Assembly: GCF_000754805.1 (NCBI RefSeq) | Contig: NZ_KN150731.1 | Location: forward strand, 752,098 to 816,097 | DNA length: 64,000 bases | Direction: 5' to 3' | DNA from: Yersinia frederiksenii ATCC 33641 | Lineage (GTDB): Bacteria > Pseudomonadota > Gammaproteobacteria > Enterobacterales > Enterobacteriaceae | In this document: piece by piece, positions 9,077 to 17,021 of the stretch | Layout: each line of letters starts with the position of its first letter | How positions within the stretch are numbered: the stretch's first letter is position 1 | Translations under genes and position numbers: made by a program | The notes under the pieces: generated by a model | The model's database searches: none | What the model saw: only the letters and a program-made list of their open reading frames with translations | Told to the model about the DNA's origin: nothing

Positions 9077-9661
9077 ATGCAAACAGCCAACGCACTGGTC
9101 TTTGACCGGCATCCTTTAATCAGAGATACCCTCAGGTACCTGCTTGAGGAGCGGTCTTTCACGGTTTACGAGACAGATTGTGAGCGTGAATTAATCCGCA
9201 GGGCCTCAGAAAAAAAGCCCACCATCATCACGGTTGATATCACCTCACCGGTCAGCGCGATAGAAATATTAATCAGTCAATTAAAAGCAGTCGCCCCTCA
9301 ATCAAAAGTATTAGTGATAACGTCATTGCCCACCGAGCATTACTCGTCTTGTTGCATCAGGGCGGGTGCGTCAGGGCTGGTATCAAAAAAAGTCAAAATG
9401 GTGTGCCTCAATGCGGCGATTGATGCGGTTATCCATGACTATCTGTTTTTTCCGGTCAGGGATTTGCTGGTGATATCAGAGGGAGCCTGGTCATTTAACA
9501 GGGAAAAGCCCAATTCCCTTGATGGCTTAACGAAAAGAGAAAAATACGTGTTGTATAAAGTGTTACAAGGGAAATCGCTGACCCACATGGCTGAAGACCT
9601 GGGCGTGAGTGTCAAAACAGTCAGCACCTATAAAAGCCGAATATTGAAAAAATGGGGGTGA
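9077..9661 (+). CDS. LuxR-family response-regulator-like protein, C-terminal tail shifted out of frame
   Basis: A 194-residue protein; the ATG at 9077 is chosen because agggag lies six bases upstream. The N-terminal receiver-like part begins LVFDRHPLIRDTLRYLL and has TVDITSP near the usual phospho-Asp and SKK near the usual Lys. The C-terminal helix-turn-helix is LTKREKYVLYKVL...VSVKTVSTYKSRILKKWG. The frame then stops. The -1 frame continues MGVTNVVELSQQLDKILLK, the normal end of such proteins, so an A has been lost in the A6 tract at about 9646-9651 or the ribosome shifts there. It lies 130 bp after an autotransporter gene and may regulate surface genes. Confidence 0.75.
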   Translation: MQTANALVFDRHPLIRDTLRYLLEERSFTVYETDCERELIRRASEKKPTIITVDITSPVSAIEILISQLKAVAPQSKVLVITSLPTEHYSSCCIRAGASGLVSKKVKMVCLNAAIDAVIHDYLFFPVRDLLVISEGAWSFNREKPNSLDGLTKREKYVLYKVLQGKSLTHMAEDLGVSVKTVSTYKSRILKKWG

Positions 9662-9971
9662 CGAATGTGGTTGAACTCTCACAGCAATTAGACAAGATTT
9701 TACTTAAGAATAGCGACAGGCACAATTGCAAATAGGGCTACTGTTCACAACTATCGCGTTTGAAGAAATTTCCCACATAAAAAAAGTCATTTCTTATATA
9801 AGGGCAATCATAGCTAATTTATTCTTCAAATAAGTTAGCTGAGAAAATAGATTTAAATCCGTGCTTCCACTCCAATCAATAAGATTAGAGAGTATCTCCA
9901 GTAACTTATCTCAATTATCTTTCACCCGTAAATAGATAATCGAATAATCAACATTAAGAGTCTCCATTCAT
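9662..9971. other. Intergenic region upstream of autotransporter 2
   Basis: The first 75 bp (to about 9736) encode the out-of-frame tail of the LuxR gene, ending in tag. The remainder is AT-rich and carries a degenerate copy of the conserved upstream motif (9759-9777). No other gene is seen. Confidence 0.5.
9759..9777 (+). promoter_or_regulatory. Conserved upstream motif, copy 4 (degenerate)
   Basis: tttgaagaaatttcccaca, ending 194 bp before the ATG at 9972. The tttg and atttcccaca parts agree with the 521-539 copy; the middle has an extra base. Confidence 0.3.
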
Positions 9972-12710
9972 ATGAATAAAAATCCGAATCCCATTAAGCG
10001 CCCTGCAATTGTTATTTGTAGGGCAGCATTAACTATTATTACTTGCGTGGCTTTGAGCCATACCCCTGCATTGGCGGCATATACTCCTGAAATTGTTGAT
10101 GACATCGTCACTGGTGAGGTTCTTGATGCCGGTGATGTACAAAATATAGGATTGAACGGTGTTGCCAACGAGACCACCATTAACGGTGATAGGTATTCGC
10201 CTTCTGTTCAGTATGTCTACAGTGGCGGAATAGCCAACGATACCACCATTAATGATGGTGGGGAGCAGTCTGTCTACAGTGGTGGAATAGCCAACGATAC
10301 CACCATTAATGATTATGGGCGGCAGGATATTTACAGTGATGGCATAGCCAACGATACCACCATTAATGATTATGGGTTTCAGTATGTCTACAGTGGCGGA
10401 ATAGCCAACGATACCGCCATTAATGATGGTGGGTGGCAGGATATCGACGCGGGCGGCATAGCCAACAATACCACCATTCATAGTGATGGAACTCAGTTTG
10501 TCTACAATGGCGGCATCGCCAATGACACCACGATTAACAGTGGGACTCAGAGTGTCTGGAATAGCGGCATAGCCAACAGTACCACCATTCATAGTGATGG
10601 AACTCAGGATCTTAAAGGTATAGCCAACAATACCACTATTCATGGTGGTGGAGTTCAGAATGTCAAGGATGTCGGCATAGCCAACAATACCACCATTCAT
10701 GATGGTGGGTCTCAGTATGTTTGGGATGTCGGCGGCATAGCCAACAATACCACTATTAATGATGGTGGGGATCAGTATGTCCACGATGGGGGAATAGCCA
10801 ACAATACCAGCATTAATGATGGTGGGGAGCAGTCTGTCTACAGTGGTGGAATAGCCAACGATACCACCATGAATGGTGGATATCAGGGTATTGGCGGCAT
10901 AGCGAACAATACCACCATTAATGACGATGGGCGGCAGGGTATCGACGGGGGTGGCATAGCGAACAATACCACCATTAATCACAACGGCCTCGTACAGGTA
11001 GGCTTCAGGGGAACCCTGACGGGCCAGACCACCGTCAACGACCGGGGAACCATGATTTCTTATGATGGTGTCATACACAATGAGGGAGAGGTGATTTTCC
11101 AGCGTAGCGACGATTACACCCTGAATTTCGACCTCACCGGCACCGGCGGCCTGACGCAAAATGGCCCGCACACCTTAACCCTTTCCACCGCCAGCTCCTA
11201 TTCCGGCACTACCACGGTCAATGGCGGTACACTCAAAGCCGGAGCAGACAATGTGTTCAGCGCCAGCTCTGATTATATCACCCAGGCCGGCGGTGCGCTG
11301 GATTTGGACGGCTACCACCAGACATTTCAGTCCCTCAATAATGGTGGGGCTGTGAACTTTGGTGGGATTGGTGGCAACACCTTAACCATCACCGGCGATT
11401 ATACCGGCAACAATGGCCTGCTGAATATGAATTCGGTACTGGAGGATGACGATTCCGTTACCGATAAACTGATTATCGCTGGCAATACCGCCGGTAACAC
11501 CTATGTGCAGGTCAATAATCTGGGCGGCAGTGGCGCACAGACCCTGAACGGCATTGAGCTAATCACGGTGGGCGGGGTGTCGGAGGGTGAGTTTACTCAG
11601 CAGGGGCGTATCGCTGCCGGAGCCTATGATTACTATTTACAGCGCGGGGCGGGCAGCAATGCCGCCAACTGGTATCTGAGCAACGCGATCCCGACAGAGA
11701 CCCCGGAAGTTCCGGGCGAGCCATCTCCCCCACTGGTTGAGCGGCCTGAAGCCAGCGGTTACAGCGCTAACCTCGCCGCGGCCAACAATCTGTTTGTCAC
11801 CCGCCTGCATGATCGTCTGGGTGAAACTCACTACATTGATGCGCTGACCGGCGAGCAGAAAGTCACCAGTTTGTGGCTGCGCAATGAAGGCGGCCATAAC
11901 CGTTCACGTGATAGTCAGGACCAACTGCGCACGCAAAGTAACCGCTATGTGATGCAACTGGGTGGCGATATTGCCCAGTGGAGCCATAATGGCACAGACC
12001 GTTTCCATCTGGGGCTGATGGCCGGTTACGGTAACAGCAAAAGTACTAGCGAATCGCGACTGTCTGGTTACAGCGCCCGTGCCTCGGTGAACGGCTATAG
12101 CACCGGCGTCTATGGCACCTGGTATGCCAATAGCGCCGATAAAACCGGCCTGTATGTCGATAGCTGGGCACAATACAGCTGGTTCAATAACACCGTTAAT
12201 GGTCAGGGTTTGGCGGCTGAAGAGTATAAATCCAAGGGCGTCACGGCTTCTGTTGAAAGTGGCTATACCTTTAAAGTCGGTGAAAACACCGCGAAAAACG
12301 CCACGTATTTCATCCAGCCGAAAGCCCAGGTCACCTGGATGGGGGTCAAAGCCGACGACCATCAAGAAGCCAATGGCACAAATATCTCCGGCGAAGGCAA
12401 TGGCAATATCCAGACGCGTCTGGGGGTAAAAGCCTTTATGAACGGCTATGCCGAACAGGATAAGGGCAAAGACCGGGTATTCCAGCCATTTGTCGAAGCC
12501 AACTGGGTTCACAACACCAAAGACTTTGGTACCACCCTGGATGGCATCACCGTGAAACAGGACGGTGCGGCGAATATTGCTGAATTGAAACTGGGTGTAG
12601 AAGGTCAGTTAAGCAAGAAAATCAATCTGTGGGGTAATGTCGGCCAGCAGGTGGGCAATAAAGGCTACAGTGATACGGCGGTGATGTTAGGGGTGAAATA
12701 TAACTTCTGA
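9972..12710 (+). CDS. AIDA-type autotransporter 2
   Basis: A 912-residue paralogue of the 6463 protein. It starts with the same MNKNPNPI, has a signal peptide ending near TPALA/AYTPE, and carries about 15 passenger repeats (for example GGIANDTTINDGGEQSVYS) against ten in the first copy. From about residue 370 to the end (passenger strands, linker, barrel, terminal MLGVKYNF) the protein is nearly identical to copy 1. The DNA is also nearly identical there, pointing to recent duplication or gene conversion. It probably exports its repeat passenger to the surface for adhesion or aggregation. Confidence 0.85.
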   Translation: MNKNPNPIKRPAIVICRAALTIITCVALSHTPALAAYTPEIVDDIVTGEVLDAGDVQNIGLNGVANETTINGDRYSPSVQYVYSGGIANDTTINDGGEQSVYSGGIANDTTINDYGRQDIYSDGIANDTTINDYGFQYVYSGGIANDTAINDGGWQDIDAGGIANNTTIHSDGTQFVYNGGIANDTTINSGTQSVWNSGIANSTTIHSDGTQDLKGIANNTTIHGGGVQNVKDVGIANNTTIHDGGSQYVWDVGGIANNTTINDGGDQYVHDGGIANNTSINDGGEQSVYSGGIANDTTMNGGYQGIGGIANNTTINDDGRQGIDGGGIANNTTINHNGLVQVGFRGTLTGQTTVNDRGTMISYDGVIHNEGEVIFQRSDDYTLNFDLTGTGGLTQNGPHTLTLSTASSYSGTTTVNGGTLKAGADNVFSASSDYITQAGGALDLDGYHQTFQSLNNGGAVNFGGIGGNTLTITGDYTGNNGLLNMNSVLEDDDSVTDKLIIAGNTAGNTYVQVNNLGGSGAQTLNGIELITVGGVSEGEFTQQGRIAAGAYDYYLQRGAGSNAANWYLSNAIPTETPEVPGEPSPPLVERPEASGYSANLAAANNLFVTRLHDRLGETHYIDALTGEQKVTSLWLRNEGGHNRSRDSQDQLRTQSNRYVMQLGGDIAQWSHNGTDRFHLGLMAGYGNSKSTSESRLSGYSARASVNGYSTGVYGTWYANSADKTGLYVDSWAQYSWFNNTVNGQGLAAEEYKSKGVTASVESGYTFKVGENTAKNATYFIQPKAQVTWMGVKADDHQEANGTNISGEGNGNIQTRLGVKAFMNGYAEQDKGKDRVFQPFVEANWVHNTKDFGTTLDGITVKQDGAANIAELKLGVEGQLSKKINLWGNVGQQVGNKGYSDTAVMLGVKYNF
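10150..11025 (+). repeat. Passenger repeat array of autotransporter 2 (about 15 units of ~57 bp)
   Basis: Tandem in-frame units with core ggcatagccaacaatacc or ggaatagccaacgatacc. Some adjacent units (around 10217-10330) are almost identical, so recent unit duplication is likely. Confidence 0.85.
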
Positions 12711-12734
12711 TTGACGCTGCACTGATGAATATAA

Positions 12735-12766
12735 AAGGCGCATACATCAGCTATGCGTCGTTTTAT
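12735..12766 (+). terminator. Probable terminator after autotransporter 2
   Basis: Second copy of the ggcgcata/tatgcgtc hairpin (12737-12744 and 12752-12759), followed by gttttatat. The flanks are the same as after autotransporter 1. Confidence 0.65.
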
Positions 12767-12842
12767 ATAAGGGCTCCGTTTGGGAAATGGAAAATATTGG
12801 GTACGGTTGCAATAGTGCTAAATTAAAACAGGGAGTTGCACA

Positions 12843-13050
12843 TGCCAATAGCCACCGCACTGCTCTTTGACCAACATCCCTTAATCAAAGACACTCTCAA
12901 GCATCTGCTTGAGGAACGGTCTTTTACGGTTTTCGAGACAGAATATGAGTGTCAAAATAGTCTGCACCTATAAAAGCCGGATATTTAAAAATAGGAGTGA
13001 CGAATGTTGTTGAACTCTCACGGCAATTAGACGGAATTTTACTTAAGGGT
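12843..13050 (+). pseudogene. Deleted copy of the LuxR-family regulator
   Basis: This segment aligns with the gene at 9077. It has the same ribosome-binding region and start, then MPIATALLFDQHPLIKDTLKHLLEERSFTVFETEYE. The sequence then jumps directly to the end of the helix-turn-helix region (the match to VKTVSTYKSRI is out of frame) and to the tail GVTNVVELSRQLDGILLKG. Roughly 400 bp of the middle are missing. It shows that the autotransporter-regulator pair was duplicated as a unit and that the second regulator decayed. Its tail confirms the expected C-terminus of the intact gene. Confidence 0.85.
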
Positions 13051-13414
13051 AAAAATTGATCTGAGTCAGGTTTTTCGATATTAAGAACCGCGTAATGATA
13101 TTACCGCCACATCGAATAACCTTTTTACTCAAATTTTTATCGATGCCCGCTAATGGAAGCATGACCTCATAAAAGTAGCTATTCTACCTTAATGAACTGT
13201 TTTAATATGTTATCTGACGATGTCTCTGACCCGAGAACTTCCTTAACTGGTTGAATCATCTCGTTGATATTATATCGTGCAGTGCTTACTACGGGTATAT
13301 TTACAGTGAACTGATTCGATGATGTTGTGTTACTGCTATTTCCCGTCTTGTTCTGAACAGAAGTTTCCAACCAGGCTATTGATTTAATTAACCCTCTTTA
13401 ATTTTGATAATAAG
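13051..13414. other. Intergenic region after the regulator remnant
   Basis: About 360 bp with no recognisable gene. A minus-strand frame of 63 codons (13179-13370) starts with TTG, has no ribosome binding site that I can see, and matches no family I know. Confidence 0.4.
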
Positions 13415-13720
13415 ATGAACAATGAAGCAATAAAATGTAATGACAGAGAATCACAGATACTGGCCCAATTGCGAGAATTATGTTTAGCGCGTATGGGGCC
13501 GGGGGCTTTGCCGCATTTACCCCCGCCAGAACGATGGCCAAAAACCCGGGAAGTAGCAGACCAGAGCGATGAAGATATCTATGCAACTCGCACCTTGCTA
13601 CTGGCGTTGGAGAAAAAAGGGAAGGTTCACTGCACACATCGCTCTATCAACAATTCTTTGCGTTGGTTTATCAATGTTGAAGACATGCTTTCAGATTTAA
13701 ACGAACAGGCAGGTATTTAA
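13415..13720 (+). CDS. Small winged-helix protein, FaeA/PapI-like regulator
   Basis: A 101-residue protein. The segment WPKTREVADQSDEDIYATRTLLLALEKKG, followed by KVHCTHRSINNSLRWFI, follows the FaeA/PapI pattern: a helix-turn-helix, then a wing after LEKxGxV, then a terminal aromatic pair. PapI-type proteins control phase-variable fimbrial operons together with Lrp. Here the gene sits within an autotransporter array and not next to fimbrial genes. The N-terminus has a Pro-rich loop (GPGALPHLPPPERW) not usual in PapI. The ribosome binding site is weak. The family call is by eye. Confidence 0.55.
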   Translation: MNNEAIKCNDRESQILAQLRELCLARMGPGALPHLPPPERWPKTREVADQSDEDIYATRTLLLALEKKGKVHCTHRSINNSLRWFINVEDMLSDLNEQAGI

Positions 13721-13726
13721 TGTGTT

Positions 13727-13912
13727 GTGCTGCAAGGACTATCTACTACAAAAGCGACATTGTGGTGTGTCAACGTTCACGCAGCGTTCGGCCAGCATCT
13801 CCTACAGTTCACGATAGCTAATACCGTATTTACAATACCAACTGATGGCCCACAGGATGATATCGCGAGTAAAGTATCGGCCTTTGAAAGGATTTATGGC
13901 AAGTCCCTCTGA
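13727..13912 (+). CDS. Short unidentified reading frame
   Basis: A 61-codon frame starting with GTG (MLQGLSTTKATLW...FERIYGKSL). The stretch after the FaeA-like gene could also be read from an ATG at 13720 overlapping that gene's stop, giving only about 34 residues. The end (PTDGPQDDIASKVSAFERI) looks protein-like, but I do not recognise it. It may be a gene fragment. Confidence 0.2.
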   Translation: MLQGLSTTKATLWCVNVHAAFGQHLLQFTIANTVFTIPTDGPQDDIASKVSAFERIYGKSL

Positions 13913-14374
13913 CGAAATCATCGCCAGACGGTATCAGCTACCGAAGTTTTGCAACAGTGCCTTATTTTCTGACTAAACAATTTTAAACCATTTTTAATCG
14001 TGCCATATTTTGTGCCTGCTGCTTATCTATTCAAACAATAGGGAATGAAAAATTCAATACTGGCCATAATAGGTGTTTTGAGATATTTCCTACACAGAAA
14101 AAGGAACATCCTATATCTAGCACACAGTGATTGGTTTACTGTTTGCTGCAATAATACAGCGTCATGTATCAGGCTTAATAATAGATATAAGGTTTTCTGG
14201 CAACGATATTAAGGAACCGTTAAATTAATGTTTAACTCCATGAGGTATTATCGTCGCTTAATTTTTCTGTAATGAATTTATTACCGAATATTATCAAGTT
14301 ACCGCTTACTCATCTCATTATTTTCCCCTCATAACGTTTCAATCTAATCATCAATATTGAGAACCTTTTCAGCT
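13913..14374. other. Intergenic region upstream of autotransporter 3
   Basis: A 460-bp AT-rich region without a convincing gene. It carries the conserved upstream motif at 14077-14095. Confidence 0.5.
14077..14095 (+). promoter_or_regulatory. Conserved upstream motif, copy 5
   Basis: tttgagatatttcctacac, ending 279 bp before the ATG at 14375. It differs at two positions from the copy at 6177-6195. Confidence 0.4.
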
Positions 14375-16786
14375 ATGCGTAAAAACTCCATCAACCGCTC
14401 TGCGGTTATTTTCCCCAGAGCAAAATTAAGATGTCAGTATTCACAGGTAAAGGTATCAGTATTAGCCACTCTTATTTGTGCGATTTTGGGTCATACCCCG
14501 GCATTGGCGGCGTTTACGCCTGACGTTGTTGATAAAGTAGTGACTGATGAAGTTCTTGATAACCGTAATATACAAACTATAGGGTCTCACGGCACGGCCA
14601 ACAACAGCACCATCAATATGGGTGGGCTGCAGCATATAGTCAATGGCGGGACAGCCAACAATACCACCATTAATGGCATGCCCGGCAGTGGCATTAATGG
14701 TGGGATTCAGACGGTCATTGATGGTGGAATAACCCACAACACCACCATTAATGGCAAGAGTAGTCAGGTAGTCAATAATGGCGGGACAGCCAACAAGACC
14801 ATCATTAATGAGGGACATCAGGAGGTCAATAATGGTGGGATAGCCAACGATACCACGGTTAAACAATTTGGGCTGCAGACTGTCGCCGGTGGTGGTATAG
14901 CCAACAATACCACCATTGAACACGGTGGGTATCAGTATATCTCGAATCGCGGCATAACCAACAACACCACGATAAATGCTAATGGCGCTATGTCTGTATA
15001 TAACGGAGGCATAATTACCGGCAAGACAATAATCAATAGCCTGGGAGTCATCAAACTTGGAAGTGGATACAAGAATAACCTCGTGTACAACGAAGGCGAG
15101 TTGATTTTCCAGCGCAATGGCAGTTATATTTTGGACTTCAACCTCACCAGCACGGGTGGCCTAACACAGAATGGTCCGTATACTCTGACTCTTTCCACTG
15201 CCAGCTCCTATACTGGTACCACCACCGTTAATGGCGGTATTATCAAAGCCGGAGCAGACAATGTGTTCAGCGCCAGCTCTGATTATATGACCCAGGCCGC
15301 CGGCACGCTGGATTTGGATGGCTACAACCAGACACTTCAGTCTCTTAATAACAGCGGCACCGTGAATTTTGGCGGTATCGGCGGCAACACACTGACGGTC
15401 ACCGGCGACTATATCGGCAGCAATGGCCTACTGAATATGAATTCGGTGCTGGAGGATGACGATTCCGTTACCGATAAACTGATTATCGCTGGCAATACTT
15501 CGGGTAACACCTATGTGCAGGTCAATAATCTGGGGGGCAGTGGCGCACAGACCCTCAATGGCATTGAACTGATTACCGTGGGCGGCGTGTCGAATGGTGA
15601 ATTTACTCAGCAGGGCCGTATTGTCGCCGGGGCTTATGACTACTATTTACAGCGCGGGGCGGGCAGCAATGCCGCCAACTGGTATCTGAGCAATGCTATC
15701 CCGACAATGACTCCAACCCCCGGGGTTCCACCAATAGTCGAATCGCCCGAAACACCAGAAGCACTAGAAACACCCGAAACACCCGTGACACCAGAAACAT
15801 CGTCACCGATGGTTGAGCGGCCTGAAGCCAGCGGTTACAGCGCTAACCTCGCCGCGGCCAACAACCTGTTTGTCACCCGCCTGCATGACCGTTTGGGCGA
15901 AACCCAGTACATTGATGCGCTGACCGGCGAGCAGAAAGTCACCAGTTTGTGGCTGCGCAATGAAGGTGGCCACAACCGTTCCCGCGATTCCCAAGACCAA
16001 CTGCGCACGAAAAGTAACCGCTATGTGATGCAACTGGGCGGTGATATTGCTCAGTGGAGCCACCATGGTGCAGACCGTTTCCATCTGGGACTGATGGCCG
16101 GTTACGGCAACAGCAAAAGTACCAGTGAATCACGTTTATCCGGTTACAGCGCCCGCGCGTCGGTGGACGGTTACAGCACCGGCGTCTATGGCACCTGGTA
16201 TGCCAACAGTGCCGATAAAACCGGCCTGTATGTCGATAGCTGGGCGCAATACAGCTGGTTCAATAACACCGTCAATGGTCAGGGTTTGGCGGCTGAAGAG
16301 TATAAATCTAAAGGGGGCACGGCTTCTGTTGAAAGTGGCTATACCTTTAAAGTGGGCGAAAATGCCGCGAAAAGTGCCACGTATTTTATCCAGCCGAAAG
16401 CCCAGGTCACCTGGATGGGGGTCAAAGCTGACGAGCATAAAGAAGCCAATGGCACAAATATCTCCGGCGAAGGCAATGGCAATATCCAAACCCGTTTAGG
16501 GGTAAAAGCCTTTATGAACGGCTATGCCGAACAGGATAAGGGCAAAGACCGGGTATTCCAGCCGTTTGTGGAAGCCAACTGGATCCACAACACCAAAGAC
16601 TTCGGTACTACCATGGATGGTATTACGGTGAAACAGGACGGTGCGGCGAATATTGCTGAATTGAAACTGGGTGTGGAAGGTCAGTTAAGCAAGAAAGTTA
16701 ATGTCTGGGGCAATGTGGGCCAGCAGGTCGGTAATAAGGGCTACAGTGATACGGCGGTGATGTTGGGTGTTAAGTACAACTTCTAA
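14375..16786 (+). CDS. AIDA-type autotransporter 3
   Basis: An 803-residue paralogue. The ATG at 14375 is chosen because MRKNSINRSA aligns with MNKNPNPINRS of the sisters; an in-frame TTG lies 18 bases upstream. The signal peptide ends near TPALA/AFTPD. There are about seven passenger repeats, more diverged than in the sisters (for example ANNTTIEHGGYQYI). The linker before the barrel is longer and rich in Pro, Glu and Thr (EALETPETPVTPETSS). The barrel and terminal MLGVKYNF are nearly identical to copies 1 and 2. Its function is probably adhesion or aggregation. Confidence 0.85.
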   Translation: MRKNSINRSAVIFPRAKLRCQYSQVKVSVLATLICAILGHTPALAAFTPDVVDKVVTDEVLDNRNIQTIGSHGTANNSTINMGGLQHIVNGGTANNTTINGMPGSGINGGIQTVIDGGITHNTTINGKSSQVVNNGGTANKTIINEGHQEVNNGGIANDTTVKQFGLQTVAGGGIANNTTIEHGGYQYISNRGITNNTTINANGAMSVYNGGIITGKTIINSLGVIKLGSGYKNNLVYNEGELIFQRNGSYILDFNLTSTGGLTQNGPYTLTLSTASSYTGTTTVNGGIIKAGADNVFSASSDYMTQAAGTLDLDGYNQTLQSLNNSGTVNFGGIGGNTLTVTGDYIGSNGLLNMNSVLEDDDSVTDKLIIAGNTSGNTYVQVNNLGGSGAQTLNGIELITVGGVSNGEFTQQGRIVAGAYDYYLQRGAGSNAANWYLSNAIPTMTPTPGVPPIVESPETPEALETPETPVTPETSSPMVERPEASGYSANLAAANNLFVTRLHDRLGETQYIDALTGEQKVTSLWLRNEGGHNRSRDSQDQLRTKSNRYVMQLGGDIAQWSHHGADRFHLGLMAGYGNSKSTSESRLSGYSARASVDGYSTGVYGTWYANSADKTGLYVDSWAQYSWFNNTVNGQGLAAEEYKSKGGTASVESGYTFKVGENAAKSATYFIQPKAQVTWMGVKADEHKEANGTNISGEGNGNIQTRLGVKAFMNGYAEQDKGKDRVFQPFVEANWIHNTKDFGTTMDGITVKQDGAANIAELKLGVEGQLSKKVNVWGNVGQQVGNKGYSDTAVMLGVKYNF
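14590..15050 (+). repeat. Passenger repeat array of autotransporter 3 (about 7 units)
   Basis: Imperfect units with core agccaacaataccacc, encoding ANNTTI or similar; the second unit carries a small insertion (GMPGSGINGG). Confidence 0.8.
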
Positions 16787-16810
16787 TTGACGCTGTACTG
16801 ATGAATATAA

Positions 16811-16842
16811 AAGGCGCATATATAAGCCATGCGTCGTTTAAT
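16811..16842 (+). terminator. Probable terminator after autotransporter 3
   Basis: Third copy of the hairpin: ggcgcat (16813-16819) pairs with atgcgtc (16829-16835), followed by gtttaatt. The upstream flank (ttgacgctg...actgatgaatataaaa) is shared with the other two copies. Confidence 0.6.
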
Positions 16843-17021
16843 TATAGGCTCTACCGTAATTCTTGTGCTCTTCTGGAGGCAAGTATTGTAGATAGCAGAT
16901 TCAATTAACTCCCTGAATTGTCGTTCCATCAACCTAATATGATAATTCGACATATTCCTTAGTTTTTATTATGTTCTGTTGAGGTAGATTTCACTTACTA
17001 CCTCAACAGGGTACATCACTA

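Noticed and set aside
10150-11025. Regularly spaced short repeats resembling a CRISPR array
   Set aside because: The units are in-frame, imperfect and about 57 bp long, with no fixed repeat and unique spacer; they encode autotransporter passenger strands.
13179-13370. 63-codon minus-strand frame
   Set aside because: TTG start, no ribosome binding site and unrecognisable product; too weak to call.
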